Origin: Burkholderiales bacterium
Lineage (GTDB): Bacteria; Pseudomonadota; Gammaproteobacteria; Burkholderiales; Casimicrobiaceae
Direction: 5' to 3'
Length of the DNA: 6,999 nucleotides
Assembly (NCBI GenBank): GCA_031257235.1
Contig: JAIRPA010000108.1
Coordinates: forward strand, 1 to 6,999
Each line of letters starts with the position of its first letter. Positions within the stretch are counted from its first letter, which is position 1. The position numbers were made by a program, and so were the translations under genes. The notes under the pieces were generated by a model that was given only the letters and a program-made list of their open reading frames with translations, was not told where the DNA came from and did no database searches. Below are positions 1 through 4,932 of the stretch, piece by piece.

Positions 1-302
1 TGGGGGGCAGCCTTCACAACGCGGTGGTGCTGGACGAAACGGGTATTTTGAACGCGGGCGGGTTGCGTTATGAAAACGAGCCGGCCAAACATAAAGTTTT
101 GGACGCCATCGGTGATTTATATTTGATGGGTCATTTGATTATCGGGCAATACACGGCGTATAAGTCCGGTCATGCCTTAAACAACGCGCTGGCGCGCGCG
201 TTACTGTCTAACCGCGAAGCCTTCGAGATGGTCAGCTTTCCCGCCGAAGATAACGTTCCCCAAGCGTACCGGCTTTGGCGTTTAAAACACGCGTCGGTTT
301 GA
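1..302 (+). CDS. lpxC: UDP-3-O-acyl-N-acetylglucosamine deacetylase LpxC, 3' end only
   Basis: This is the C-terminal 99 residues of LpxC, the cytoplasmic zinc hydrolase that removes the acetyl group from UDP-3-O-acyl-GlcNAc in the committed step of lipid A synthesis. The reading frame is open from the first bases (GGSLHNA precedes the GTG at 24), so the start lies outside the window. The fragment carries the family's zinc-site motif HKVLDAIGD, whose His and first Asp match E. coli H238 and D242 and whose last Asp matches D246. The catalytic-site motif SGHALNN has its His 27 residues after H238, as H265 does in E. coli. The tail after the FEMVSF strand is ordinary and the TGA stop is at 300-302. 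It converges on the NlpC/P60 gene 41 bp away. The identification is secure; only partial length limits it. Confidence 0.96.
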   Translation, partial: GGSLHNAVVLDETGILNAGGLRYENEPAKHKVLDAIGDLYLMGHLIIGQYTAYKSGHALNNALARALLSNREAFEMVSFPAEDNVPQAYRLWRLKHASV

Positions 303-305
303 CAA

Positions 306-339
306 AAAGCGGCAAAAACTGCGCTTTACCCTTTTTGCC
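306..339. terminator. Convergent intergenic hairpin, possible bidirectional terminator
   Basis: The 41-bp gap between the lpxC stop and the stop of the minus-strand NlpC/P60 gene contains GGCAAAAA (311-318) and its exact complement TTTTTGCC (332-339), with a 13-nt loop. An overlapping alternative pairs AAAGCG (306-311) with CGCTTT (322-327). The A-rich and T-rich flanks suit termination in either direction. The stem is AT-rich and weak, so the call is moderate. Confidence 0.4.
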
Positions 340-343
340 CCCT

Positions 344-904
344 TCAAAAAAAGCTGCGCCCCCCGACAAACCGCTTCTGAAAATATCCGTGATCCAAATT
401 ATCCACACGAACTTTTGACTTGGATCGCGGGGCGTGGATGAATCGCCCGTCGCCTAAATAAATGCCCACGTGCGAGAACATCGTCCCCCGCGTGTTGAAA
501 AAGACCAAATCACCCGGGCGCAACTGGCGGCGCTGAACCGGTTTGCCGTGTTGTGCGATGGTCGCGGCGTTGCCGACAAGTTTGATATCTGCCGCGCGAT
601 CATACACATAAGAGACCATTCCACTGCAATCTAACCCCGCTTCCGGGTTTTTGCCGCCGAAACGATAACCGACATCCAAAAGGGATAAAGAAAAAATGAC
701 GATTTCCCGCCCTTTTTCGGAAGGCGGCAAGTCGGTCATCTCCGGCGTTTCCGCCGAGGATTGGCACGAAAGCAGGAAAGACGAGGCAAGACAACATAAA
801 AAAACGCGGTATTGCCCCAAGCGAAAAAAACTCCACAGGCGGGACGGCACGCCCCCGAGGCTTGCCCGGTCGCGGCGAAAAAAAAGTGTTGATCCTGTGG
901 TCAT
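344..904 (-). CDS. NlpC/P60-family lipoprotein, probable peptidoglycan endopeptidase
   Basis: The 186-residue product has a hydrophobic segment ending in the lipobox LLSC (Cys47), followed by Gln, which suggests an outer-membrane lipoprotein. The NlpC/P60 domain covers about residues 67-186. The nucleophile motif is YRFGGKNPEAGLDCSG with Cys93, the second catalytic residue is His145 in SHVGIYLG, and the third polar position is His157 in IHAP. RPGDLVFF (129-136) is also typical. Family members (Spr/MepS type) cleave the D-Glu-mesoDAP bond of stem peptides in the periplasm. The start is uncertain. ATG at 904 puts 46 residues before the lipid Cys and has no visible Shine-Dalgarno. A GTG at 848-850 (residue 19) would give a more normal 28-residue signal peptide, but its upstream sequence (GGGGG) is only weakly ribosome-binding-like. 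A strong promoter lies upstream. The domain call is firm; the exact substrate is inferred. Confidence 0.9.
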   Translation of the reverse strand: MTTGSTLFFRRDRASLGGVPSRLWSFFRLGQYRVFLCCLASSFLLSCQSSAETPEMTDLPPSEKGREIVIFSLSLLDVGYRFGGKNPEAGLDCSGMVSYVYDRAADIKLVGNAATIAQHGKPVQRRQLRPGDLVFFNTRGTMFSHVGIYLGDGRFIHAPRSKSKVRVDNLDHGYFQKRFVGGRSFF

Positions 905-944
905 ATTTGGATTTCGGAGGTTTTACAAGGGTCACAAACCGCGA

Positions 945-974
945 ATGATACTCTGAGCGCGAAGTGTTCGTCAA
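945..974 (-). promoter_or_regulatory. Sigma70-type promoter for the NlpC/P60 gene
   Basis: Read on the minus strand, TTGACG (969-974) and TATCAT (945-950) each match the -35 and -10 consensus at five of six positions, with an 18-bp spacer. Transcription would start near 938, about 33 nt before the ATG at 904. The -35 box lies 2 bp from the end of the composite repeat that begins at 977. Confidence 0.6.
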
Positions 975-993
975 AGTCAGGAATCAGAGGATT

Positions 994-1023
994 CGGCAAA
1001 AAGTGAAAACCTACTTTTTGCCG
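994..1023 (+). repeat. Hairpin A, copy 1
   Basis: CGGCAAAAAGT (994-1004) and ACTTTTTGCCG (1013-1023) are perfect 11-bp complementary arms around the loop GAAAACCT. The inner AGTGAAAACCTACT is shared with the other copies, while the outer arm bases are specific to this copy. A small hairpin GGTAA-GAG-TTACC (1023-1035) follows directly. Confidence 0.85.
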
Positions 1024-1034
1024 GTAAGAGTTAC

Positions 1035-1068
1035 CAAAAAAGTACCGGCAAAGCCGGTTACTTTTTTG
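1035..1068. repeat. Hairpin B, copy 1 (terminator-like)
   Basis: Five base pairs (CCGGC 1045-1049 with GCCGG 1053-1057) close an AAA loop. One unpaired T on the 3' side follows, then three pairs, then six A-T pairs (A1036-1041 with T1062-1067). A GC stem flanked by an A-run and a T-run has the shape of a bidirectional Rho-independent terminator. The same fold with different stem bases appears at 4645-4679 and 4856-4890. Confidence 0.75.
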
Positions 1069-1070
1069 CG

Positions 1071-1114
1071 GAAAGGGCGGAAAAACCGGATTGCGGATCA
1101 AGTCCGCAATGACG
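1071..1114 (+). repeat. Repeat block C, copy 1
   Basis: This 44-nt block is repeated at 4682-4725 with a single difference (G1096 against T4707). It contains the palindrome ATTGCGGA (1090-1097), loop TCAAG, TCCGCAAT (1103-1110). Translated on the minus strand it gives a CGLDPQS string, which I recall from spurious ORFs of many genomes, so this part may be a widespread extragenic palindrome. Confidence 0.8.
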
Positions 1115-1122
1115 CCGCCAAA

Positions 1123-1186
1123 GGCGGTGTGTGGATTCTGCGACTTCGCCTGCTATGGCAGGCTTCGCGCAGAAATATACACCGCC
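1123..1186. repeat. Long imperfect hairpin inside the composite element
   Basis: Nested complementary segments run from outside in: GGCGGTGT (1123-1130) with ACACCGCC (1179-1186), TTCTGCG (1136-1142) with CGCAGAA (1168-1174), and GCCTGC (1148-1153) with GCAGGC (1158-1163) around a TATG loop. The left side contains GTGGATTCTGCGAC (1131-1144), which recurs exactly at 6892-6905. A small CCGCC-AAA-GGCGG hairpin (1115-1127) competes with its left foot. Confidence 0.7.
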
Positions 1187-1212
1187 CAACAGTAGGTTTT
1201 CACTTTTGGGCG
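1183..1212 (-). repeat. Hairpin A, reversed copy 2
   Basis: On the minus strand this reads CGCCCAAAAGT, the conserved loop GAAAACCT, then arm ACTGTTGGGCG. The 11-bp arms have one mismatch. It is the only copy in the window in this orientation and mirrors copy 1 across the composite element. Confidence 0.75.
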
Positions 1213-1230
1213 CAATCTGATTCCTGATAC

Positions 1231-1259
1231 CTGACCTCTGATTCCTGATGTAGTACACT
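1231..1259 (+). promoter_or_regulatory. Candidate promoter for yajC-secD-secF
   Basis: CTGACC (1231-1236) and TACACT (1254-1259) each match the sigma70 boxes at four of six positions, with a 17-bp spacer. Transcription would begin near 1266, about 43 nt before the GTG start of yajC. The -35 box and most of the spacer fall within the right end of the composite repeat, so the repeat may have supplied part of the promoter. The match is only moderate. Confidence 0.35.
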
Positions 1260-1308
1260 ACTCGTTTTTTAAAAGAGCGCGAAAAGCGCGGTTATTTCGG
1301 AGGTATTT

Positions 1309-1635
1309 GTGTTTATCAGTCAAGCATTTGCTCAAGCAGGCGGCGCGCCGGCTCAAGATTCGGGTTGGATGTCCATCGGGTTGATGGTGTTGATGTTCAT
1401 CGTTTTCTGGTTTTTATTGATTCGTCCCAACCAGAAAAAAATGAAAGAACACGCGGCGATGGTCGCGGCGTTACAAAAAGGTGAGGAAGTCGTTACTTCC
1501 GGCGGCATCATCGGTCGAATTTCCAAAGTGGAAGATCAAATGATCACGCTGGCCATTGCCAAAGATACCGAAGTTCTGATTCAGCGCGGCACGGTGTCGC
1601 AACTCTTACCCAAGGGCACCATTAGAGACTTTTAA
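1309..1635 (+). CDS. yajC: Sec translocon accessory protein YajC
   Basis: The 108-residue product is a full-length YajC, the small inner-membrane subunit that associates with SecDF in the holo-translocon. It begins MFISQAFAQA, as many proteobacterial homologues do, and has one membrane segment at about residues 21-38 ending in the typical LLIRPNQKKMKEH. The conserved cytoplasmic domain follows (ALQKGEEVVTSGGIIGRI, 54-71, and the late QLLPKGTIRDF). The start is GTG at 1309, supported by a strong Shine-Dalgarno GGAGGT at 1299-1304 with a short gap of 4-5 nt. It is first in the yajC-secD-secF operon. In many proteobacteria tgt and queA lie just upstream; here the neighbour is a divergent NlpC/P60 gene instead. 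Confidence 0.96.
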   Translation: MFISQAFAQAGGAPAQDSGWMSIGLMVLMFIVFWFLLIRPNQKKMKEHAAMVAALQKGEEVVTSGGIIGRISKVEDQMITLAIAKDTEVLIQRGTVSQLLPKGTIRDF

Positions 1636-1651
1636 CGGCGTTTCTTCCGCG

Positions 1652-1686
1652 CGCGCCTCTTGATCAGGGGCGCGTTTTATCTTTTT
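1652..1686 (+). terminator. Rho-independent-type hairpin between yajC and secD
   Basis: CGCGCCTC (1652-1659) pairs with GGGGCGCG (1667-1674) across a 7-nt loop, with one G-T wobble, and is followed by TTTTATCTTTTT (1675-1686). This is a canonical intrinsic-terminator layout 17 nt after the yajC stop and ahead of secD. Because secD has no obvious promoter of its own in the 20 bp that remain, it probably acts as a partial terminator or a 3'-end stabiliser that lowers secDF relative to yajC. Confidence 0.65.
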
Positions 1687-1706
1687 AACTTTAGGTTGAG
1701 TCCACG

Positions 1707-3608
1707 ATGAATCGTTATCCGCTTTGGAAATACGCACTGATGGTGTTTGCCATTACCGTTGGTGCGCTTTATACGATCCCGAATTTTTTTCCCGACGTTC
1801 CCGCTGTTCAAATCTCCTCCACAAAAGCCACCCTGCGCGCCGATGCCGCATTGGAAACGCGCGTCACCGAGCTTTTGAAGTCGGAGAACATCCCTTACAT
1901 CAATGCGTTTGTCGATGAGGTCGGCGTTAAAGTGCGCTTTGCCGACGTAGACGTTCAGGCGCGCGCCAAAGACGTGCTTTCCAAAGCCTTCAATCCGGCG
2001 GATTACACCATTGCGCTCAATTTGATTTCCGACGTGCCGGCGTGGATGGAAGCCATCAACGCCAAGCCGGTGTATTTGGGCTTGGATTTGCGCGGCGGCG
2101 TTCACTTCATGCTGGAAGTTGACATGGACGGCGCGATGGCAAAAGCGGCGGATCGTTACGCCACGGATTTACGCTCGTTTTTGCGCGACAAAAAAATCCA
2201 ATATCGCGGCATTCTGCGCGAAGGCTATGGGGTGTCGATGCGCTTTGCCGACAACGAAACCCGCGAGCGCGCGAAGTTCGCCATCAATCAAGGTCATCCT
2301 GAATTGTTGTTGCAGGAAGTCAACGGAGAAACCCCGCGTCTGCTGGCCACTTTATCGCCCGAAGAACAAAAAAGAATGCAGGGCGCGGCGGTGACACAAA
2401 ACATCACCACTTTGAGAAATCGCGTCAATGAATTAGGCGTGTCCGAGCCGATTGTTCAGCAATCGGGCGCCACCCGCATTGTGGTTCAGTTGCCCGGCGT
2501 GCAAGACACCGCGCGCGCCAAAGAAATTTTGGGACGCACGGCATCGTTGGAAATTCGGATGGTCAACGAAGACAAAGCGGCGTTGGAAAAAGCCATCGCG
2601 GGGCAAATTCCGTATGGCAGTGATTTATACACCGAGCGCGGCGGGCATCCGGTATTAGTCTTCCGCGATGTTGTATTAACCGGAGACCGCATCAACGACG
2701 CGCAGCCCGGATTTGATCAACGCAATAATCAGCCGGCGGTTCATGTGAAGTTAGACAGCGTGGGCGCGCGGATTTTCAAAGATGTCACGCGCGAAAACGT
2801 CGGCAAGCGCATGGCCATCGTCTTAGTCGAAAAAAATCAATCGGAGGTGATTACCGCGCCGAACATCAACGAAGAAATCGGTGGCGGCAACGTGCAGATT
2901 TCCGGTTCGATGTCCGTTCGTGAATCCAACGACATCGCGCTTTTGATGCGCGCGGGCGCGTTGGCGGCGCCGATGGAAATTGTCGAGGAACGCACGGTCG
3001 GACCCTCTTTGGGGCAAGACAACATCGAGCGCGGCAAAAATTCGGTGTTGGGCGGATTCATCGCGTTGATCCTCTTTATCTGCGCGTATTACATGGCAAT
3101 GGGGGTGATTTCGGCGTTGTCTTTGTGTGTCAACCTGATGTTGTTGGTCGGATTGTTATCGGCGTTACAGGCAACGCTGACCTTGCCCGGCATTGCGGCT
3201 ATCGCATTAACGCTGGGTATGGCAATCGACGCCAACGTGCTGATCAACGAACGGATACGCGAAGAATTGCGTTGGGGTGCGTCGCCGCACACGGCCATCA
3301 CGGCAGGTTACGAACGCGCGTGGGCAACGATTGTGGACTCCAACATCACCAACTTAATCGCCGGCATCGCGCTCTTTATTTTCGGCACGGGGCCCGTTCG
3401 CGGTTTTGCGATTGTTCACTGCTTGGGTATTTTGACTTCCATGTTCTCGGCGGTGTTTATCTCGCGCGGGTTGGTCTCGCTTTTATACGGACGCAGAAAA
3501 CGTTTGGACAAAATCTCGATTGGTCAGGTCTGGAAGCCGCCGGTGGAAGCATTAAAAAATTTCGCCGCGCCCGATGGCTCAAAAAGAACGGACGCGCCTC
3601 GTCCATGA
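1707..3608 (+). CDS. secD: Protein translocase subunit SecD
   Basis: This 633-residue inner-membrane protein is an RND-superfamily subunit that uses the proton gradient to help pull secreted proteins through SecYEG. The N-terminus MNRYPLWKY leads into TM1 (about 7-25). A large periplasmic region follows, with the conserved motif LGLDLRGGVHF (124-134), then LRNRVNELGVSEPIVQQ (236-252) and the P1-head segment. EERTVGPSLG (427-436) precedes five C-terminal membrane segments between about 446 and 592. The TM4 motif AIDANVLINERIREE (506-520) holds Asp508, equivalent to E. coli Asp519, which is needed for proton-driven work. Length is near the usual 615-630, with a basic tail. The ATG at 1707 has only a weak Shine-Dalgarno (AGGTTGAG, 1693-1700) but matches family N-termini. 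secF follows after 54 bp. Confidence 0.97.
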   Translation: MNRYPLWKYALMVFAITVGALYTIPNFFPDVPAVQISSTKATLRADAALETRVTELLKSENIPYINAFVDEVGVKVRFADVDVQARAKDVLSKAFNPADYTIALNLISDVPAWMEAINAKPVYLGLDLRGGVHFMLEVDMDGAMAKAADRYATDLRSFLRDKKIQYRGILREGYGVSMRFADNETRERAKFAINQGHPELLLQEVNGETPRLLATLSPEEQKRMQGAAVTQNITTLRNRVNELGVSEPIVQQSGATRIVVQLPGVQDTARAKEILGRTASLEIRMVNEDKAALEKAIAGQIPYGSDLYTERGGHPVLVFRDVVLTGDRINDAQPGFDQRNNQPAVHVKLDSVGARIFKDVTRENVGKRMAIVLVEKNQSEVITAPNINEEIGGGNVQISGSMSVRESNDIALLMRAGALAAPMEIVEERTVGPSLGQDNIERGKNSVLGGFIALILFICAYYMAMGVISALSLCVNLMLLVGLLSALQATLTLPGIAAIALTLGMAIDANVLINERIREELRWGASPHTAITAGYERAWATIVDSNITNLIAGIALFIFGTGPVRGFAIVHCLGILTSMFSAVFISRGLVSLLYGRRKRLDKISIGQVWKPPVEALKNFAAPDGSKRTDAPRP

Positions 3609-3662
3609 TGCTGATCGAAGCCCACTTGTTGGCTAGTCTTACGATTTAAGGAAACATTAACT

Positions 3663-4601
3663 ATGGAATTTTTCCGGTTTACACGCGACATTCCCTTCAT
3701 GCGGCACGCGAAAGTATTCAATATCATTTCGCTGGTCGTGTTTATTGCCGCCGTTGTTTTTTTGGCGGTACGCGGTTTGAACTTCGGCGTGGATTTCAAA
3801 GGCGGCACCGTGATCGAGGTGAATTACGCGGAACACGCGGATTTGCCTCGCGTGCGTCACGCGATTGAATCGCTGAATTTAGGCGGCGAATTTTCGGTGC
3901 AGGGTTTTGGCTCTGCCAACACGGTGTTGATCCGCCTGCCGCTCAAAGAAGGCGTTTCTTCGGCGCAACTCTCTGAAGACGTGATGCGCGCCTTGCAAGC
4001 CGATAACCCTTCCGCCACGCAACAACGTGTCGAATTTGTCGGACCGCAAGTCGGGCGCGAGCTTTACAGCAACGGCTCCTTGGCGTTGCTTTTGGTGGTG
4101 TTGGGCATTGTGGCGTATTTGTCGCTTAGGTTTGAATGGCGTTTTGCGGTGGCGGCCATCATTGCCAACCTGCACGACGTGGTGATTATCTTGGGCTTCT
4201 TCGCGTTTTTTCAATGGGAGTTTTCCTTGCCGGTCTTGGCGGCGGTGTTGGCGGTGCTGGGGTATTCCGTGAACGAATCCGTGATTGTGGCGGATCGTAT
4301 CCGCGAAAACTTTCGCAAGCTCAGAAAAGCAAGCGTGCCTCACGTGATCGACAGCGCGATCACCAGCACCATCTCGCGGACGATCATCACGCACTTTTCC
4401 ACGCAATTGATGGTGGTGTCGATGTTAATCTTCGGCGGCGAAGCCTTGCACTACTTTGCGGTGGCATTGACGATCGGTATCTTGTTTGGCATTTACTCTT
4501 CCGTGTTGGTGATGTCGCCGATTGCGATGTGGCTTGGCGTCTCGCGTGAGAACCTTGTCAAACCTGAGCGGGCAACCAACCCTGAAAAGATATTGCCTTA
4601 G
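3663..4601 (+). CDS. secF: Protein translocase subunit SecF
   Basis: The 312-residue product is the partner of SecD in the SecDF-YajC complex of the inner membrane. It starts MEFFRFTRDIPFMRHAKVFN, a form I associate with betaproteobacterial SecF. TM1 lies at about 19-36 and is followed by the conserved GVDFKGGTVIEV (42-53). After a short periplasmic domain, membrane segments run from about 138 to 292. YSVNESVIVADRIRENFRKLR (201-221) contains Asp211, the counterpart of the conserved TM4 acidic residue of SecF, and STISRTIITH (235-244) is the following conserved loop. The ATG at 3663 is preceded by AAGGAAA (3648-3654) at about 10 nt, a usable ribosome-binding site. The TAG stop is followed within 3 bp by a 12-bp-arm hairpin of the repeat family, which may form the operon's 3' end. 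Confidence 0.97.
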   Translation: MEFFRFTRDIPFMRHAKVFNIISLVVFIAAVVFLAVRGLNFGVDFKGGTVIEVNYAEHADLPRVRHAIESLNLGGEFSVQGFGSANTVLIRLPLKEGVSSAQLSEDVMRALQADNPSATQQRVEFVGPQVGRELYSNGSLALLLVVLGIVAYLSLRFEWRFAVAAIIANLHDVVIILGFFAFFQWEFSLPVLAAVLAVLGYSVNESVIVADRIRENFRKLRKASVPHVIDSAITSTISRTIITHFSTQLMVVSMLIFGGEALHYFAVALTIGILFGIYSSVLVMSPIAMWLGVSRENLVKPERATNPEKILP

Positions 4602-4603
4602 TT

Positions 4604-4633
4604 CGCCCCAAAGTAAAAACCTACTTTGGGGCG
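4604..4633 (+). repeat. Hairpin A, copy 3, at the secF 3' end
   Basis: CGCCCCAAAGTA (4604-4615) and TACTTTGGGGCG (4622-4633) are perfect 12-bp arms around the loop AAAACC. The inner core AGTAAAAACCTACT is conserved, whereas the arms differ from copy 1 at both sides in a pairing-preserving way. No T-run follows, so alone it is not a classic intrinsic terminator, but it could block 3' exonucleases on the secF mRNA. Confidence 0.85.
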
Positions 4634-4644
4634 GTTAAGGTCAG

Positions 4645-4679
4645 CCAAAAAAGCACAGGCAAAGCCTGATGCTTTTTGG
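4645..4679. terminator. Hairpin B, copy 2, likely terminator after secF
   Basis: CAGGC (4656-4660) pairs with GCCTG (4664-4668) around an AAA loop. One unpaired A (4669) follows on the 3' side, then three pairs and a run of A-T pairs ending in T4673-4677. Fold and bulge position match copy 1 although the stem bases differ. The T-run makes it a plausible intrinsic terminator for the yajC-secD-secF transcript, 44 nt past the stop. Confidence 0.6.
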
Positions 4680-4681
4680 TA

Positions 4682-4725
4682 GAAAGGGCGGAAAAACCGG
4701 ATTGCGTATCAAGTCCGCAATGACG
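4682..4725 (+). repeat. Repeat block C, copy 2
   Basis: The block is identical to 1071-1114 over 44 nt except for T4707, which breaks one pair of the ATTGCGGA palindrome. Such near-identity in non-coding DNA points to recent spread or ongoing conversion. Confidence 0.8.
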
Positions 4726-4762
4726 ACACTCTGATCCCTGATAGGTTCGGCAAAATCAGTAA

Positions 4763-4786
4763 AAAGGCACGGGCAAAGCCCATGGG
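4763..4786. repeat. Decayed hairpin B
   Basis: CACGGGC-AAA-GCCC with following ATGGG retains the loop and four inner pairs of hairpin B, but the fifth pair is mismatched (C-A) and the T-run is lost. It is preceded by GGTTCGGCAAAA, a stretch that also introduces A units. Confidence 0.5.
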
Positions 4787-4789
4787 TTC

Positions 4790-4816
4790 GGCAAAAAGTG
4801 AAACCCTACACCAAAC
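4790..4816 (+). repeat. 27-bp A unit without closing arm
   Basis: It begins GGCAAAAAGTGAAACCCTAC and ends ACCAAAC. It carries the left arm and core of hairpin A, but its right side is ACC rather than the complementary arm. The next A unit begins exactly 27 bp later (4817), the same period as the array at 6916-6999. Confidence 0.7.
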
Positions 4817-4845
4817 GCCCCAAAGTAAAAACCTACTTTGGGGCG
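4816..4845 (+). repeat. Hairpin A, copy 4
   Basis: Arms CGCCCCAAAGTA (4816-4827) and TACTTTGGGGCG (4834-4845) around AAAACC are identical to copy 3. It closes the short tandem started at 4790. Confidence 0.85.
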
Positions 4846-4855
4846 GATAAATTAA

Positions 4856-4890
4856 CCCAAAAAGCACGGGCAAAGCCCGATGCTTTTGGG
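4856..4890. repeat. Hairpin B, copy 3, just upstream of dedA
   Basis: CGGGC (4867-4871) pairs with GCCCG (4875-4879) around AAA, then comes an unpaired A (4880), three pairs, four A-T pairs and a CCC/GGG foot. This is the third stem sequence for the same fold. It ends 42 bp before the dedA start, so as a terminator it would tend to insulate dedA from secF read-through. Confidence 0.75.
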
Positions 4891-4932
4891 TAGAAAAGGC
4901 GATATCTGATACCGAAAAACTGAACACCTAAA

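Larger units (their letters stand above)
977..1248. mobile_element. Composite palindromic repeat element with 14-bp terminal inverted repeats (MITE-like)
   Basis: TCAGGAATCAGAGG (977-990) is repeated exactly inverted as CCTCTGATTCCTGA (1235-1248), framing 272 bp without a credible gene. Inside, in order, are hairpin A (994-1023), hairpin B (1035-1068), block C (1071-1114), a long hairpin (1123-1186) and a reversed hairpin A (1183-1212), so the interior is itself roughly inverted about its centre. CTGATTCCTGAT also occurs directly at 1217-1228 and 1238-1249. No target-site duplication was seen and no transposase is encoded. Modules A, B and C recur downstream of secF. Calling it mobile is inference from dispersal and inverted ends. 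Confidence 0.5.
4604..4895 (+). repeat. Composite repeat array between secF and dedA
   Basis: Almost the whole 331-bp gap is built from the same modules as 977-1248, in the order A (4604-4633), B (4645-4679), C (4682-4725), a CTCTGATCCCTGATA segment (4729-4743) resembling the terminal repeat of the first element, a decayed B (4763-4786), a 27-bp A unit (4790-4816), A (4816-4845) and B (4856-4890). No ORF here is credible. The two A-B pairs sit about 212 bp apart and share identical A arms, which suggests local duplication. Confidence 0.75.

Noticed and set aside
600..974. 124-residue minus-strand ORF overlapping the NlpC/P60 gene
   Set aside because: It overlaps a gene with a clear catalytic motif in another frame, is rich in arginine and proline in a frame-shadow manner, and its own reading covers the promoter of that gene.
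994..1023. REP element with the GTAG foot used by REP-associated tyrosine transposases
   Set aside because: GTAG occurs on the minus strand (GTAGGTTTTCAC), but it lies inside the stem-loop of hairpin A rather than at its 5' foot, so the classical REP layout is not met. It is retained only as a search idea.
901..1258. ORFs of 66-87 residues within the divergent intergenic region, one containing CGLDPQS
   Set aside because: They are translations of palindromic repeats; no ribosome-binding sites or domains are visible, and CGLDPQS-type strings are typical of spurious repeat-derived ORFs.
1677..2105. 142-residue minus-strand ORF opposite the start of secD
   Set aside because: It is an antisense shadow of secD with His/Gly/Arg-rich composition and no family features.
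3125..3649. 174-residue plus-strand ORF overlapping the end of secD in another frame
   Set aside because: secD in its own frame is fully conserved through the TM motifs; this frame has no recognisable domain and no start signal.
3879..4406. 175-residue minus-strand ORF opposite secF
   Set aside because: It has low-complexity His/Arg/Gln-rich antisense composition; secF explains the conservation.
4604..4895. Integron attC-like sites suggested by structure-conserved, sequence-variable hairpins
   Set aside because: The conserved core lacks the GTTRRRY/RYYYAAC simple sites, and no cassette ORFs or integrase are seen.
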